This document shows positions 23,691-34,439 of a stretch of DNA of 64,000 bases, one piece after another. Source of the DNA: Quillaja saponaria (Eukaryota > Streptophyta > Magnoliopsida > Fabales > Quillajaceae). Both the position numbers and the translations under genes were made by a program. Location of the stretch: contig CM055612.1 in NCBI GenBank assembly GCA_029379385.1, positions 13,702,001 to 13,766,000 on the forward strand, given 5' to 3'. Numbering within the stretch: the stretch's first letter is position 1; every line of letters starts with the position of its first letter. The notes under the pieces are model-generated. The model made no database searches. It saw only the letters and a list, made by a program, of their open reading frames with translations, and had not been told where the DNA came from.

Positions 23691-24280
23691 AAGAAGAAGA
23701 ATAAAAATCTTTACTTCCCTTTCCCTTAAGATACAAATTAGATGTCTAATTATACATATTAAATTGTGTAATATTTATTTTTAGAGTTTATAATACTAAT
23801 TTAATATGATTTTCGATTCACGATTTTCAAAATCAAACTTTTGATTCATGGGGATGTGGGTCTTATTTAAAATACAGGTCCTTATTTTGAAAAATAAGGC
23901 TCAAGTCTTTTCCCGAGTCAACCTCGACCACTGCAAATACCATCGATAGTTTTGAAGAATCAATAGAGTATCTGCAACTTCCTAGTCTTAATTTTCATTC
24001 TCCGGTGCTAGAGAATAAAGCTCAACAGGTGGGTCATAAAATTTCTGAACTTCTTATGCAAAGTCTTCATGGAGGTGTCTTTCCCTACCATAAATTACTC
24101 AGGCTTTTGTGTTGGATAGGTGAAGGTTTTATTTTGACTCAACAATTTAAGCATTTCATCCAACTTAAGTTCATCAAATTTTCTGTCTGTGTGTTCCCTA
24201 GGAGTCTATAGATGCAGATATCTCGTGTTGGGATAACAATGACACTTCATGACGAATAGGTGCATTTGGGTTTCACAGTA
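23691..24280. other. non-genic stretch between the MITE and the 76-bp duplication
   Basis: No gene or repeat is recognised. A 68-codon frame (24005-24211) has no known motif. Confidence 0.35.
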
Positions 24281-24432
24281 TAGCTCAGCTCATAACTAAG
24301 ATAATAAATTAATAATTCAAATACAATACTGACCAAAGAATAACCATAACCTCAATTAGCTCAGCTCATAACTAAGATAATAAATTAATAATTCAAATAC
24401 AATACTGACCAAAGAATAACCATAACCTCAAT
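24281..24432. repeat. perfect 76-bp tandem duplication
   Basis: Two adjacent copies (24281-24356 and 24357-24432), each starting TAGCTCAGCTCATAACTAAG, are identical over 76 bp. The lack of any difference indicates a very recent event, or an assembly or cloning artefact. Confidence 0.95.
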
Positions 24433-24689
24433 TTTGCAAGTAAAGAATGGGAACAGAGACTGGGGGTGACATATAAGGGCTCGGTGTGAAAGTACCTATA
24501 GTCCATAAAAACCTCGGGCTGACACTCACTAAAAGACTCCTGCAATCACTATCGGAACCATAGAGGAGTAATTGAGAAATTTTATATGGATATTTCCCAA
24601 AATTTCATTATGATTAACCATAGTGAATTTTTCATTCAATATTTAAAGTTACCAACAAATCACACTTTAAAATAGTAGAACCTAGCTAA

Positions 24690-25282
24690 TTGTAAATAGG
24701 TAAAAGTCTAATAAAATACTACTAATTACTATTATGTTAAAATTTCATAAATCAGTCGATAACCGTATAAATATCTCTAAATCCAAAAACAAAAGTTAAG
24801 GTACCATTTTAAGAAACAATTTAGAGATACTTTTTAAAGATGCTGAAATTGTACAAAATTTGTATTATTACCAATAAAAACTTTTCTAATTAATTGTTTA
24901 TTTTTTTCAACTATTGGTTCCAACCATTTTCCTAAGAGTCTTTCGTTTTTAGATAACTCTTTTTTGTTATCTTACATATGCACAAAAACTATTACACCCT
25001 CTAATGCAAGCAAGCTAGAATATAAAGCAAAGAAAAAATATATAATCAAGATTAATTCATAGCAGAACAGAAAATCATAAGAAGATGAAAAACAAATTTA
25101 TTTCCCATGGACCCACTTAATAAGGTGAAGCAACCATCAGCCGTCCAACCCTACCAAGAGATAAGGCAAAGATAAGCCCATAACCTCATGTCCATCACAA
25201 AAGTGCTTCTAATATAATACTACATACCGTTCATACCTGACCTGAAACTGCAACAGAGTCCCCTCTGTCTTCACAAACAGCC
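24690..25282 (+). promoter_or_regulatory. LHCB8 promoter and 5' leader
   Basis: This is the region upstream of the LHCB8 start codon. Two GATAAG I-boxes lie at 25160-25165 and 25171-25176, a pairing typical of light-regulated nuclear photosynthesis genes. The best TATA-like site is TATAATA at 25213-25219. The position matching the orphan copy's canonical TATA box reads CTACATACCG (25220-25229). The leader would then be short, about 35-45 bases, ending ACAAACAGCC before ATGG. No transcript data are available, so the start site is inferred. Confidence 0.7.
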
Positions 25283-27280
25283 ATGGCCACAGCTGCCGCA
25301 ACTTCATCTTACTTTTTTGGTACCCGTATCAACAACCCAACCCCAAACACTGGAAGATTCCAAGCCCGATTTGGTTTCAATTTTGGTACTAAAAAGAAAT
25401 CACCACCGAAGAAAACGGCACCAAAACCCATCGATATTGATCGACCCGTGTGGTTCCCGGGTGCACAGCCACCGGAATGGCTTGACGGAACCTTGATTGG
25501 AGACCGCGGGTTCGACCCATTGGGGCTCGGGAAACCGGCCGAGTACTTGCAATATGATTACGATTCGCTGGACCAGAATCTGGCTAAGAATCTGGCGGGT
25601 GATATAATAGGGACCAGGATCGAGACTGCGGAGGTGCAACCGACGCCGTTCCAGCCGTACTCGGAGGTGTTTGGGTTGCAGAGGTTCCGTGAATGTGAGG
25701 TGATTCATGGAAGGTGGGCAATGCTGGGTGCTCTTGGTGCCTTGGCTGTTGAAGGACTCACTGGAGTTGCATGGCAGGATGCTGGAAAGGTATATTGCTT
25801 TCATTTCTAGCATTATTATTTTTTTTTCCAAAATAAACTCTCTCCATCCATATTTTCTTCAAATCAATATTTATGATTTTGTCATATTGTTAATTAGGTG
25901 CCTATGTGATACATCATATATAGTACATTTATTTTAATTCTTGGAAAAACCTATTGAATTTAGGGTAGTGTTTGCCTCCTCAAATCCCGGCCGTCACTAC
26001 ATCCAATCCAAAATAGAGATTTAATCAATATTCTAATAGTTTTTGTTTTTTAATAATGATGGACAGAAATTTTAATCCCAATTACATGTCTTGATTGCTT
26101 CTTTTTTCCACCTAAAATACAATATTATTTGAAGATTACCTACCAATTTTTTGTTTATTTGAGAAATATTATTTTCTTTTAGGGTTCTGTGGGGGTGTGC
26201 TTCTGGTTGTTCAATTCATCACCGACATAGTGTGGGTTTCTAGAATATGAAATGCTTGATTAATTATTTGAAACTTGTTCTTTGTGGTGGGTACGTACAT
26301 GATACTTATCTATCAGTGTAATGACAGCCTTAAGAAAACCAACGAAAACTTAGATGTTGAACTTTTGATCTTCATTAATTTGGCGTTATGCCTTAATTTG
26401 TCTAACACCATGGATATCTCTTATGCATGACCTAAATGATAAACAGCTTTATTCCTTCCCGTGTCTTATTGCTGGCCACTCCCAGAATATGATGTTGTTG
26501 ATGATGATAACCACTATTTTGACAACAACTATAAAGACAAATCCATAGTACATACGATTTTTGTTTGAGTGGTTGTTCAATTAAGTAAGAAGTCATTTTT
26601 ATTTTTTTTTATGGACAAAATTTTCTTTATGGAAGTCATACGGGTCTTTTGCTTAAATATAATGAGAAAGAAAAATTAATATCTTTTTTTTTTTTTAAGA
26701 GATGAGTTGAAAGAAAATTAAATATTTTATTACATACTTTTATAATAAATAAGAATATATTAATATGAAAGGCTCAATTTATTTGAGTATAAATAAAAAA
26801 TATATGCCATTAGGTAAAAAGATTATAATGTATAGTTTTACCTCCATTAAAATCCTCCTTATTTGAAGAAAAATGTATAAATATGTTCTCTCACCATTTG
26901 TTTGTACTTTTGGTCATCCATGGATAACAAAACTAAGTATGTCAATTTATAATTACCAGGTAGAGCTGGTGGAAGGGTCATCCTACCTGGGGCTTCCACT
27001 TCCATTCTCCTTGACAACATTGATATGGATTGAGGTGTTAGTAATTGGGTACATCGAATTCCAAAGAAATGCAGAACTCGACCCAGAGAAAAGGCTATAC
27101 CCAGGCGGTCAGTTCTTCGATCCCCTTGGCTTGGCCAAGGATCCTGAAGAAAAGGCCAGGCTTCAACTTGCAGAGATCAAGCATGCCAGGCTAGCTATGG
27201 TGGTCTTCCTCATATTTGCAATTCAAGCAGCTGTGACTGGAAAAGGACCAATCAGTTTTTTGGCTACCTTTAACAAGTGA
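25283..27280 (+). CDS. LHCB8: CP29-type chlorophyll a/b-binding protein, short Lhcb4.3/LHCB8 isoform (two exons)
   Basis: Minor antenna protein of photosystem II. It binds chlorophyll a, chlorophyll b and xanthophylls in the thylakoid membrane, linking outer LHCII trimers to the core and taking part in photoprotection. Exon 1 is 25283-25789 (169 codons) and exon 2 is 26960-27280 (106 codons and TGA), joined in phase 0 across a GT…AG intron. The product is 275 residues. Residues 1-40 are Ala/Ser/Thr-rich with basic residues, as in a chloroplast transit peptide. CP29 signatures include [16 protein letters not shown] (54-69) and [19 protein letters not shown] (74-92). Helix B is [15 protein letters not shown] (135-149), with the LHC ExxHxR chlorophyll site. 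Helix C follows ([14 protein letters not shown], 193-206), then helix A with EIKHARLAM (241-249). The protein ends [12 protein letters not shown]. Ordinary CP29 continues for a further lumenal or stromal tail, and this short end is the mark of the Lhcb4.3 form. The start ATG lies in a good context (GCCATGG). The frame is intact and all ligand motifs are present. Confidence 0.96.
25790..26959 (+). other. LHCB8 intron
   Basis: The intron is 1170 bp, AT-rich, and begins GTATAT (after GCTGGAAAG) and ends TTACCAG (before GTAGAGCTG). Splicing joins …WQDAGK to VELVEG, a junction continuous in known CP29 proteins. No transposon is recognised in it. Confidence 0.93.
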
Positions 27281-27430
27281 TCCAATAAAGAATTTAGCTC
27301 ATTCTATATTCTATGAAGTCCCTCACCTCCGTAGTCCTATTACGTTAATTTTTTTGATATATCCCCACTCCCAAACTTCAAATGTGCCATACATAGATAT
27401 GCATGTTTTTGTGTACGTAAAATAATAAAA
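27281..27430 (+). terminator. LHCB8 3' UTR and candidate polyadenylation signals
   Basis: An AATAAA hexamer lies at 27284-27289, four bases after the stop, and another at 27424-27429. The first is too close to the stop to act alone unless the 3' UTR is very short, so the second is the better candidate. T-rich sequence between them fits a plant far-upstream element. Confidence 0.4.
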
Positions 27431-27647
27431 TGATTGTATGAGTTTAAGTTAATTATTAACTAAGTATATGATTTTTGTGGTGCTTGAATTGTTTCTGAAA
27501 AATATATAACTGATAGTGTACAAATAACAATTTATATATTTATAAAGCAAATGATTACAACTCTATATAATATTCTTTTAAAAAAATAATAAATAAAGAT
27601 ACCTCTGATTTTGAGATTTTTGTTTTTTGAATCTATTTTATTATTAT

Positions 27648-27678
<31 letters not shown>

Positions 27679-27910
27679 TTTTTTTTTGGAATCTCTTTTT
27701 TTTCTTCAATGGACCAGCGTATTGGGTCTCTAATAACCTTGAATTCAATGACCAAGATTCTTGGGCTTAAATAATTCATGTTTTTCGGCTGCAAAAGGAA
27801 GTATTTCGCCCAAGCTCTTTTTCTATCCTCTTGCAACTTTTTTTTTAATTTTTTTTTCGTCACTTGTCCATATATATGGGAAAACATGTCCTAGTCTCTT
27901 TATTCCAAGC
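27431..27910. other. non-genic sequence downstream of LHCB8
   Basis: AT-rich, with a (TTA)n microsatellite at 27640-27672. No gene is recognised. Confidence 0.4.
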
Positions 27911-28025
27911 GGCACAGTTGAGAAGGCAAAGGAGTCCCGCGGCACAGTTGAGAAGGCAAAGGAGTCCCGCGGCACAGTTGAGAAGGCAAAGGAGTCCCGC
28001 GGCACAGTTGAAAGGCAAAGGAGTG
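27911..28025. repeat. 30-bp minisatellite, three perfect copies and one partial copy
   Basis: Copies start GGCACAGTTGAGAAGGCAAA at 27911, 27941 and 27971. A fourth at 28001 lacks two bases and diverges after about 24 bp. The first three are identical. The period is a multiple of three, so every frame stays open through it and yields 10-residue repeats on both strands. Nothing else supports coding. Confidence 0.95.
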
Positions 28026-28669
28026 TATGCTTTAAAGGATCCAACAGGTAAGCTACCAAAGCCTAGAACCAATAAAGTTATTTGATTCCACTAATTGCAA
28101 GCATGTGCGTACCATGAAAGACTTTTGGATTTTTCCATATCACTGTATGTGGTTTAGAGAAAGCAATGATCATCTATTCTTCTTCAATGTAAAATATGGA
28201 ATCACGAGGGCTGCCATAACTTATATACATGTTTTTTTTTTTTTTTTTTTTCTATTCATATCATAAAGGAAAAGCAAGGCTAAACACATAAATATCACTA
28301 CCCTTTTGCCTGCTGCCGTGATCCTCTTCTCTCTCCTTTTATTTTCTAATATTCATATCACAATGGCAGCAAGGTTAGCGCATAAGAAGCAACCATATTT
28401 ATCTACGGATCTTGATCAAATTTACAGCGGATTTAAATTTGAATTTAATGCTTGGCGATTAAAAATTTCGAGGTGACTTTCTCCTTTGTATTAGGAATCT
28501 GCCACCACTTGTCAAGTATATGCATTTTTTTTCTTGCATATATTTGCATTCTTTATTTGTTGCATAACATTATTGTCTTGTACTGGTGCCGTGAAGAAGC
28601 AATGTTCTCCTGTATCAATTTTAAGGTTGTATTTTGATGGCTAATTTGAAAAAGTGTTACTTCGTCCTC
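28026..28669. other. non-genic stretch between two tandem arrays
   Basis: Contains a long T run (28231-28250). I see no recognisable coding or RNA feature. Confidence 0.4.
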
Positions 28670-29850
28670 CTCTGGCATGTCGTCTGAGGCCCTATGGCAT
28701 ATCCATAGTTGTCACTCAATCGATCGCCCCATCTAGTCTTCTTGTTAGCTCTGGCACATTGCCTGAGGCTCTATGACATTTCTATAATTGTCGCTCGACT
28801 GATCGCCTCATCCGGTCTTCATTTTAACTATAGGACGTCATTCAAGGCTCTATGTTATTTCCACAGTTATCACACGACCGATTGCCTCATCCGGTATTTT
28901 TACCTATCTTTGGTACGTCTTTCGAGGCTTTATGGTATTTCTGTAGTTATTGCTTGATTAGTTACCCTATCTGATCTTCATTTTAGCTTTGGCACGTCAT
29001 CTGAGGCTCTATGGTATTTCCATAGTTGTTGCTTGACTAATTGGCCTATTAGGCACATTAACTTATCTTGACACGTTGTCCAAGGCTGTATGACATTTTC
29101 ATAGTTGTCATCGAGTACTAATTGTTACATTCGATCTTCATTTTAGCCTTGGCACATCAACCGAGGCTCTATGCTATTTTCATAGTTATCGCTTGATCGT
29201 TCGGTCTTCATTTTAGCTTTGGCACTTCATCTGAGCCTCTATGACATTTCCATGATTGTCACTTAACTAATCGCTCCATCTAGTCTTCATTTTAGCTTTG
29301 GCATGTCATTTGAGGCTCTTTGGAATTTCCATAGTTGTCGCTCGACTGATCACTCCATCCAAGACTTTTACCTATCTCAGGCATGTAGTTCAAGGCTCTA
29401 TGGTATTTTCATAGTTGTCACTCGATTGGTTATTCCATCTGGTTTTCATTTTAGCTATAGCACATCATCTGAGGCTCTATGGTATTTCCATAGTAGTTGC
29501 TTAACTGATTGCCACATTAGGCAGTTTTACATATCTCTAGCACATTATATGAGGCTTATGACATTTCCACAGTTGTCACTCGATTGATTGCCTCATCTGG
29601 TCTTCATTTTAGCTTTGGTACATCGTTCGATGCTTTATGGTATTTCTATAGAATTCGCTTGACTGACTGCCCCATCTAGCCTTCATTTTAGCTTTAGCAC
29701 ATCATTCAAGGCTCTATGATATTTCCATAGTTGTTGCTTGACCAATTGCCTCATGCAGAACTTTTATCTGTCTTTGGCACGTTGTCTAAGGCTTTATGGT
29801 GTTTCCAATAATAATTGCTCAACCGATCGCCCCGTTTAGCTTTTATGCGT
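28670..29850. repeat. 79-bp tandem array, 15 copies, with two unit types
   Basis: The anchor GAGGC/AAGGC before CT.TATG occurs at 28686, 28765, 28844, 28924, 29003, 29082, 29163, 29233, 29312, 29392, 29471, 29551, 29629, 29708 and 29788. The period is 78-81 bp, except one unit of 70 bp (a deletion). The spacers are of two types: TTCATTTTAGCTTTGGCAC-like and TTTTTACCTATCTTTGG-like. Units at 28924-29082 pair with those at 29392-29551 at an offset of 468-469 bp, which indicates higher-order amplification. It lies beyond the 3' end of the minus-strand Ty3 pol at 31560-34230. Confidence 0.9.
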
Positions 29851-31084
29851 TAGTGTTTTCTTTAGCACCTTTGTACATGACAGTAGCATTGCATTAGTCA
29901 CATATCCTTATGCAACATTTTTCCTCCATTTATTTGTTCTTGACCCTTTGTTTAATTTTCTTAGACATGGATGGATAAGTTTTATGGAGCACCGATTATA
30001 TTGCAATGCTAGGTGTCTCGAGTAGCTTGGGAAGAACACGAGGAGTATTAATATTTTTCAAATGTCATCATGCATGGGAAAGGGTTTACTTGCCAAATAC
30101 TTTTGATTCGAGGGGAGTAATTTGAAAGTGAAGATACGGCCACTTGTTGTCCTTATTATACTGTTGTAATAAGGAGTTGTGCATAAGAATGGATAGATAG
30201 CACTACCAATCCTTATCCTTTGCAAGATTGGACACAAGAGAATAGTAACATTGTGATATTCTTTAGTTCCAAATCAACCCTAAAGGGGGGGAAAATGTAT
30301 GTAAACTTCTGTCTAGTCACCATGTTAAGGAGAAGGATACATGTATCCACATTCACTCAGCTAATGCATATTTGAGTGCCAAGTGTGTTGGGAAGGTTTG
30401 GAGTCACAAGGAAATTTCTCTTCACTTGTCAGCTATTGGGAATGGACCAAACTCAGTCTATGCTAAAATGAGTAAATGCTTAATGATGTAGGCTTGCACA
30501 ATGCTATAATAGCCTTAACTTTTGTGTAAGATAGTAATCCTCAAATGATCCGAGCTTTTTCCAAGTCATGGTGCCCTATTACAAATTATGCATAGACTGC
30601 TAATAGGGAAGACAGTGTCCATCGAGAAGTAAGTGCATGCTATTTAGGGTAAGGAGAAGTTAGTGGACGACGAGTTGAAATCTATAGTTATCACCATTTA
30701 ATATGCTAGGCATGAGTTAGAATAAGCATAAAAAAATCATTTTTGAGATAGAATCAACATTTTTGTATATGAAGCTAACATGAAGATAGTTTAAAGGTTG
30801 AAGACAATTGTGAAGAATTAGCATGACTCAATAGACCAAATGAAGTGGATGAGTTAGGCAATGATTATTTCACTATCAATGTAAAGATTCATGGAACCAT
30901 TTTTTTTTAGTGAATGGAACCCAGTTCTTCTTTTAATTTCAAAGCAATGCGTTTACAATACTTTCATCTCTATAACCAATGTTCATTACTTTCCTTCACC
31001 ATGGCAAAAGCATACAACATCAATAATATTTGTTGCTTTATCTATTCATTTGGACTGAAACTCAAGATTTAATCTTAAGTTGTC
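29851..31084. other. non-coding stretch, possibly 3' part of the minus-strand Ty3 element
   Basis: No coding content is recognised on either strand. It lies between the 79-bp array and the pol region and may be the element's 3' untranslated region or LTR; no LTR pair could be found. Confidence 0.35.
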
Positions 31085-31559
31085 AACGTACCCTAGGGAA
31101 GGGTTCAAGTCATAATGTAGTTCAATATATCACTTTTTTTCCTAATCTATACTTATGTGGATTTGGAGTATTACAATGAATATTTTCTTTTGTTTTAGTT
31201 GTATATAGTTTATACTAGTGCGGGCTAGGAATAGTACAATGATTTCATTTAAAAGTAGTACACAGTTTATACTCATGTGGGCCAGGAGTATCATGCAGTT
31301 TAGGCTCGTGTGACAAAGAGCATTGGTCTTCAAGAGTTGTAGTTTTCAGGAATTTGCTATTGACAGGGCCAACTCGTACTCCATCATTGTCAACAATCTT
31401 GTATGCTCCATTCATGTAAGCTTCAATGATCACATATGGCTAATCCCATTTAGACAAAAATTTATTTTTAGTCTTATGGGTGATGATAATAAGCCATGAA
31501 ATAGCTTACACTAGATCACCAACTTGGAAGGATTGAGAATGCACTTTCTTGTTATGCGT

Positions 31560-32230
31560 TGCCAAGCTTCTAGTCTTCAAGGGCTTCTAACTCTTGCAAT
31601 CACAACTTTGTATTTTCCTTTTCGGTTAAACCTTCTTGAATGGCAATTTGCAAAGAAGGAATCTGTCGTTCTAAGGGAAGTATAACTTCAACACCATACA
31701 CCAGAGAATACAAAGTGGCTTATGTTGGGGTATGGTATGTGGCTTGGTATGCCCATAGAGCTTCACGTATTCTTTGCTACTATCTTTTTTAGTAGGTTGT
31801 AAAAAGTTTGATAAAGGCTTTTGTAAGGCCATTGGCTTGTGCATTGTACATGGAAGACTTATGTTGTTTGGGCTTGAATTTTACGACGAGTTTGTTTAAC
31901 AGGTGATTATCGAATCACTTTTAGTTATCGCTAATGATTTATCAAGGAACACCATACTAATAAATGATGTGCTTCCGAATGAAGTCGACAACTTCTTCTT
32001 TCTTCATGTCCCTTACCAGAATAGCCTCCACCTATTTTGAGAAGTAGTCAATAGCTGCTAGTATGAAGGAAGGACCACTAGAAGATTTTGGCATTAAGGG
32101 ACCCACAATATCGAGCCCCATCCATCAAAAGGCCATGATGTAACCATAAGGTGCAATGGTTCGGACAGTTGATGCATGAAATTTGTGTGGAATTGATAAG
32201 CATCACACTTCTTAGAATATTCTACCGAGT
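31560..32230 (-). pseudogene. Ty3/gypsy integrase, decayed
   Basis: Minus-strand translation gives WMGLDIVGPLMPKSSSGPSF and FILAAIDYFSKxVEA (integrase core with the first catalytic Asp near 32110). Then follow GVP, a stop, IISDN (second Asp, near 31935) and AQANGLTKAFIKLF. The usual NG(Q/L)xE segment has Lys in place of the catalytic Glu. The C-terminal part (EALWAYQATYHTPT, YSLVYGVEVILPLE) is typical of plant Ty3 elements. Several in-frame stops make it non-functional. Confidence 0.8.
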
Positions 32231-32349
32231 CTTTTACCATCAAAGGCTAGTTGTAACCTATCCGCTTTATCCTATAATGTAATTTTGGTTTAGATTGGTG
32301 CACCTTACAAATTCCTGAATGTGCCTCTTCTATTGTACTTTTTACTTTA

Positions 32350-33130
32350 TCATCTCCTAGACATCGAAGTCATTGCCCATTAACAGAGCAACGATAAAGT
32401 GTGCCTCTGTAATAAAAGAACCTTGCAGATCTCCTTCGAACTTCAGTCTTATGGTAATATCTTCTAGGAGTTTTCCATGTTGAAGATAATTGATTATCGG
32501 GTAATGCCAATCTTCTTTATTAATGACGTATACTGATATCATTTTGGCTTCTTCTCTTCAATCATCTCGAGGACCACCCATCTTTGACATACTGTTACTA
32601 AGACAGTTTCTTGATCTTGGAAAACTACTATGGTAGCCAAATTTGCTAAGCATCCTCTTGTTTGTTTTCCTTCCTGATAAAAGATTGACAAAATACACTA
32701 AAGACACATTATTAAACTTTTTTAAAAGCCTTTTCGCATATTAGTAGTAAGGAGCTAAATCTTCTTTCTTAACTTCATATTGATCCAAGAGTTGCCTGAT
32801 TATCATTTGCGAAACTCCAATACTTACAGTTATGAAATTCCAATATCAATGGTCATTTCTAAACCAATGAGTAAAGCTTGATACTTCACCATATTATTTG
32901 CTCCTAAGCGCAAGTGTATATGATAACACTTGTTTTTCTGGTATGATAAACACTACTCCAGCTCTTGCTCTTGCTCCTGCTCCATCAAAGATCATCTTCC
33001 AAGGTGGTTATGCCTCTGTGTAAAAGACTTCTTCATTAAGAAGATCATCAGAAAGCACCCAATCAGATTGAATCGGACAGTCTACTTGAAAATCTGCTAA
33101 AGCTTGTCCTTTTATAGCTTCCTAAAACAT
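32350..33130 (-). pseudogene. Ty3/gypsy RNase H and linker to integrase, decayed
   Basis: Minus-strand frames contain KMIFDGAGARARAGVVF (the FDGA RNase H start, 32950-33002) and, further on, DWHYPIINYLQHGKLLED (about 32460-32515). The latter corresponds to the linker before integrase in Ty3 elements. Stops and frameshifts separate the pieces. Confidence 0.75.
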
Positions 33131-33349
33131 AGACAATATCGTATTGTTACAATATGATAGCTCACTGTGCCAGTCATCCAAAGGGCACAGGTCTTGACAT
33201 AACATACTTGACTGGATCTACTTTAGCTACTAGGTGGATGGTATGGGCTTACATATAGTTCTTTCGTTTGTCAATTGCCAAAAAAATCACATGAAACATC
33301 TTCTTAGTAGGGAAGTAATTTAGCTTACCACATTGAGTGTTCTACTTAG

Positions 33350-34230
33350 GTATTAAAATATTTTTTCTTTCCTTTCTTCCTTATCTAGTGCAAGCAATGC
33401 CCTCAAGGATCTTTCTTGTGTTGCAATATACAATACTAATGGCTTTTCAATCTTAGGAGTTCCAAGTATTTGTGCAGATGATAAGTACTTCTTAATGCTA
33501 TTGAAAGCATTTCTGCATTTTTCATCCCATTAGAAGGCAATGTATTTCTTTATTAACCTACTAAAAGGCTGACGTCATCCTACAAGATTTGAAATGAAGC
33601 ATCAAATGTAAGCTAAACGACCTTGTAAACTTCTCAATTCCTACAAATTTTTAGGTTCAACCATTTTCTATATAGCATCGATTTTGGTATAATCCACTTA
33701 TATATCTCTATGACGTACAAAGAACCCTAGAAATTTTTCAGAAGTCAATCTGAAAACACACTTAAGAGGATCACTTTCAGTTGGTATTTTCTCAAGCGAT
33801 CCGGAGATCTTTCCAGTGATTTCCTCTAACTTTGGTCTTAATAAACCAAATCGCCTACATAACATTCCACATTCTTTTGAAGTACGTCGTCAAAGATTTT
33901 CTGCATTGCTTTCTGACAAGTTGCACCAGTATATACCTTTTGTTGTTTGAAATGTAGTTAGCTCTTCATCTTCAAGAGCCATATGAATTTGGTTATAGCC
34001 AGAAGAACCATCCATGAATGATAGTGCCTCATGCCCAGTAATAGCGTCGATCATCACTTCAGTGATTGGAAGTGGAAAGTCGTCTTTTGGACATGCATTG
34101 TTGATATCCTAAAAATTGACACATACACGAATCTACCCTCGTTCTTACCAGTACAATGTTGGTAATCCATGTCGGATACTTGACCTTTCGTCTGAAATTT
34201 AACTCAATCAATTTGTTGACTTTAGCTTTT
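33350..34230 (-). pseudogene. Ty3/gypsy reverse transcriptase, decayed (YVGD active site)
   Basis: Minus-strand pieces in order are VKYPTWITNIVLV (34140-34180), TGHEALSFMDGSSGYNQI (about 33990-34040), QKAMQKIFDDVLQKNVEC (33865-33920) and the active site. At 33850-33861 the catalytic YVDD box reads YVGD, losing one metal-binding aspartate, and a stop follows four codons later. The 3' part (DEKCRNAF, KPLVLYIATQERSLRALLA) leads into RNase H. Stops and shifts show long decay. Confidence 0.85.
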
Positions 34231-34439
34231 ATTATGGGAGAGTTTGGGACAAAATCTTCTTTCCATTTGCCTGACGGGTTTTGTCCATTTTCTGAATGCT
34301 AAGTTGTGTATTGCAACTTTCAGATCAAGCTCAGGCATCTCTTTATTAACTCTAGACAAGAACATCTTTATACTTAAGTAAAAGTTAAATGTATTTTTTA
34401 CTTTCTTCTAGAGCTAGTAGACTACTTAGAAAAGTTAGT

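Noticed and set aside
25400..25831. 143-codon frame antisense to LHCB8 exon 1
   Set aside because: It is a shadow of a strongly conserved coding exon and has no motif of its own.
27911..28025. Possible CRISPR-like direct repeats
   Set aside because: The repeats are directly adjacent with no spacers, and this is a plant genome.
27761..28051. 96-codon frame with a hydrophobic stretch followed by 10-residue repeats
   Set aside because: The repeats come from a 30-bp minisatellite that keeps every frame open on both strands. There is no other coding sign, so it is not listed as a gene.
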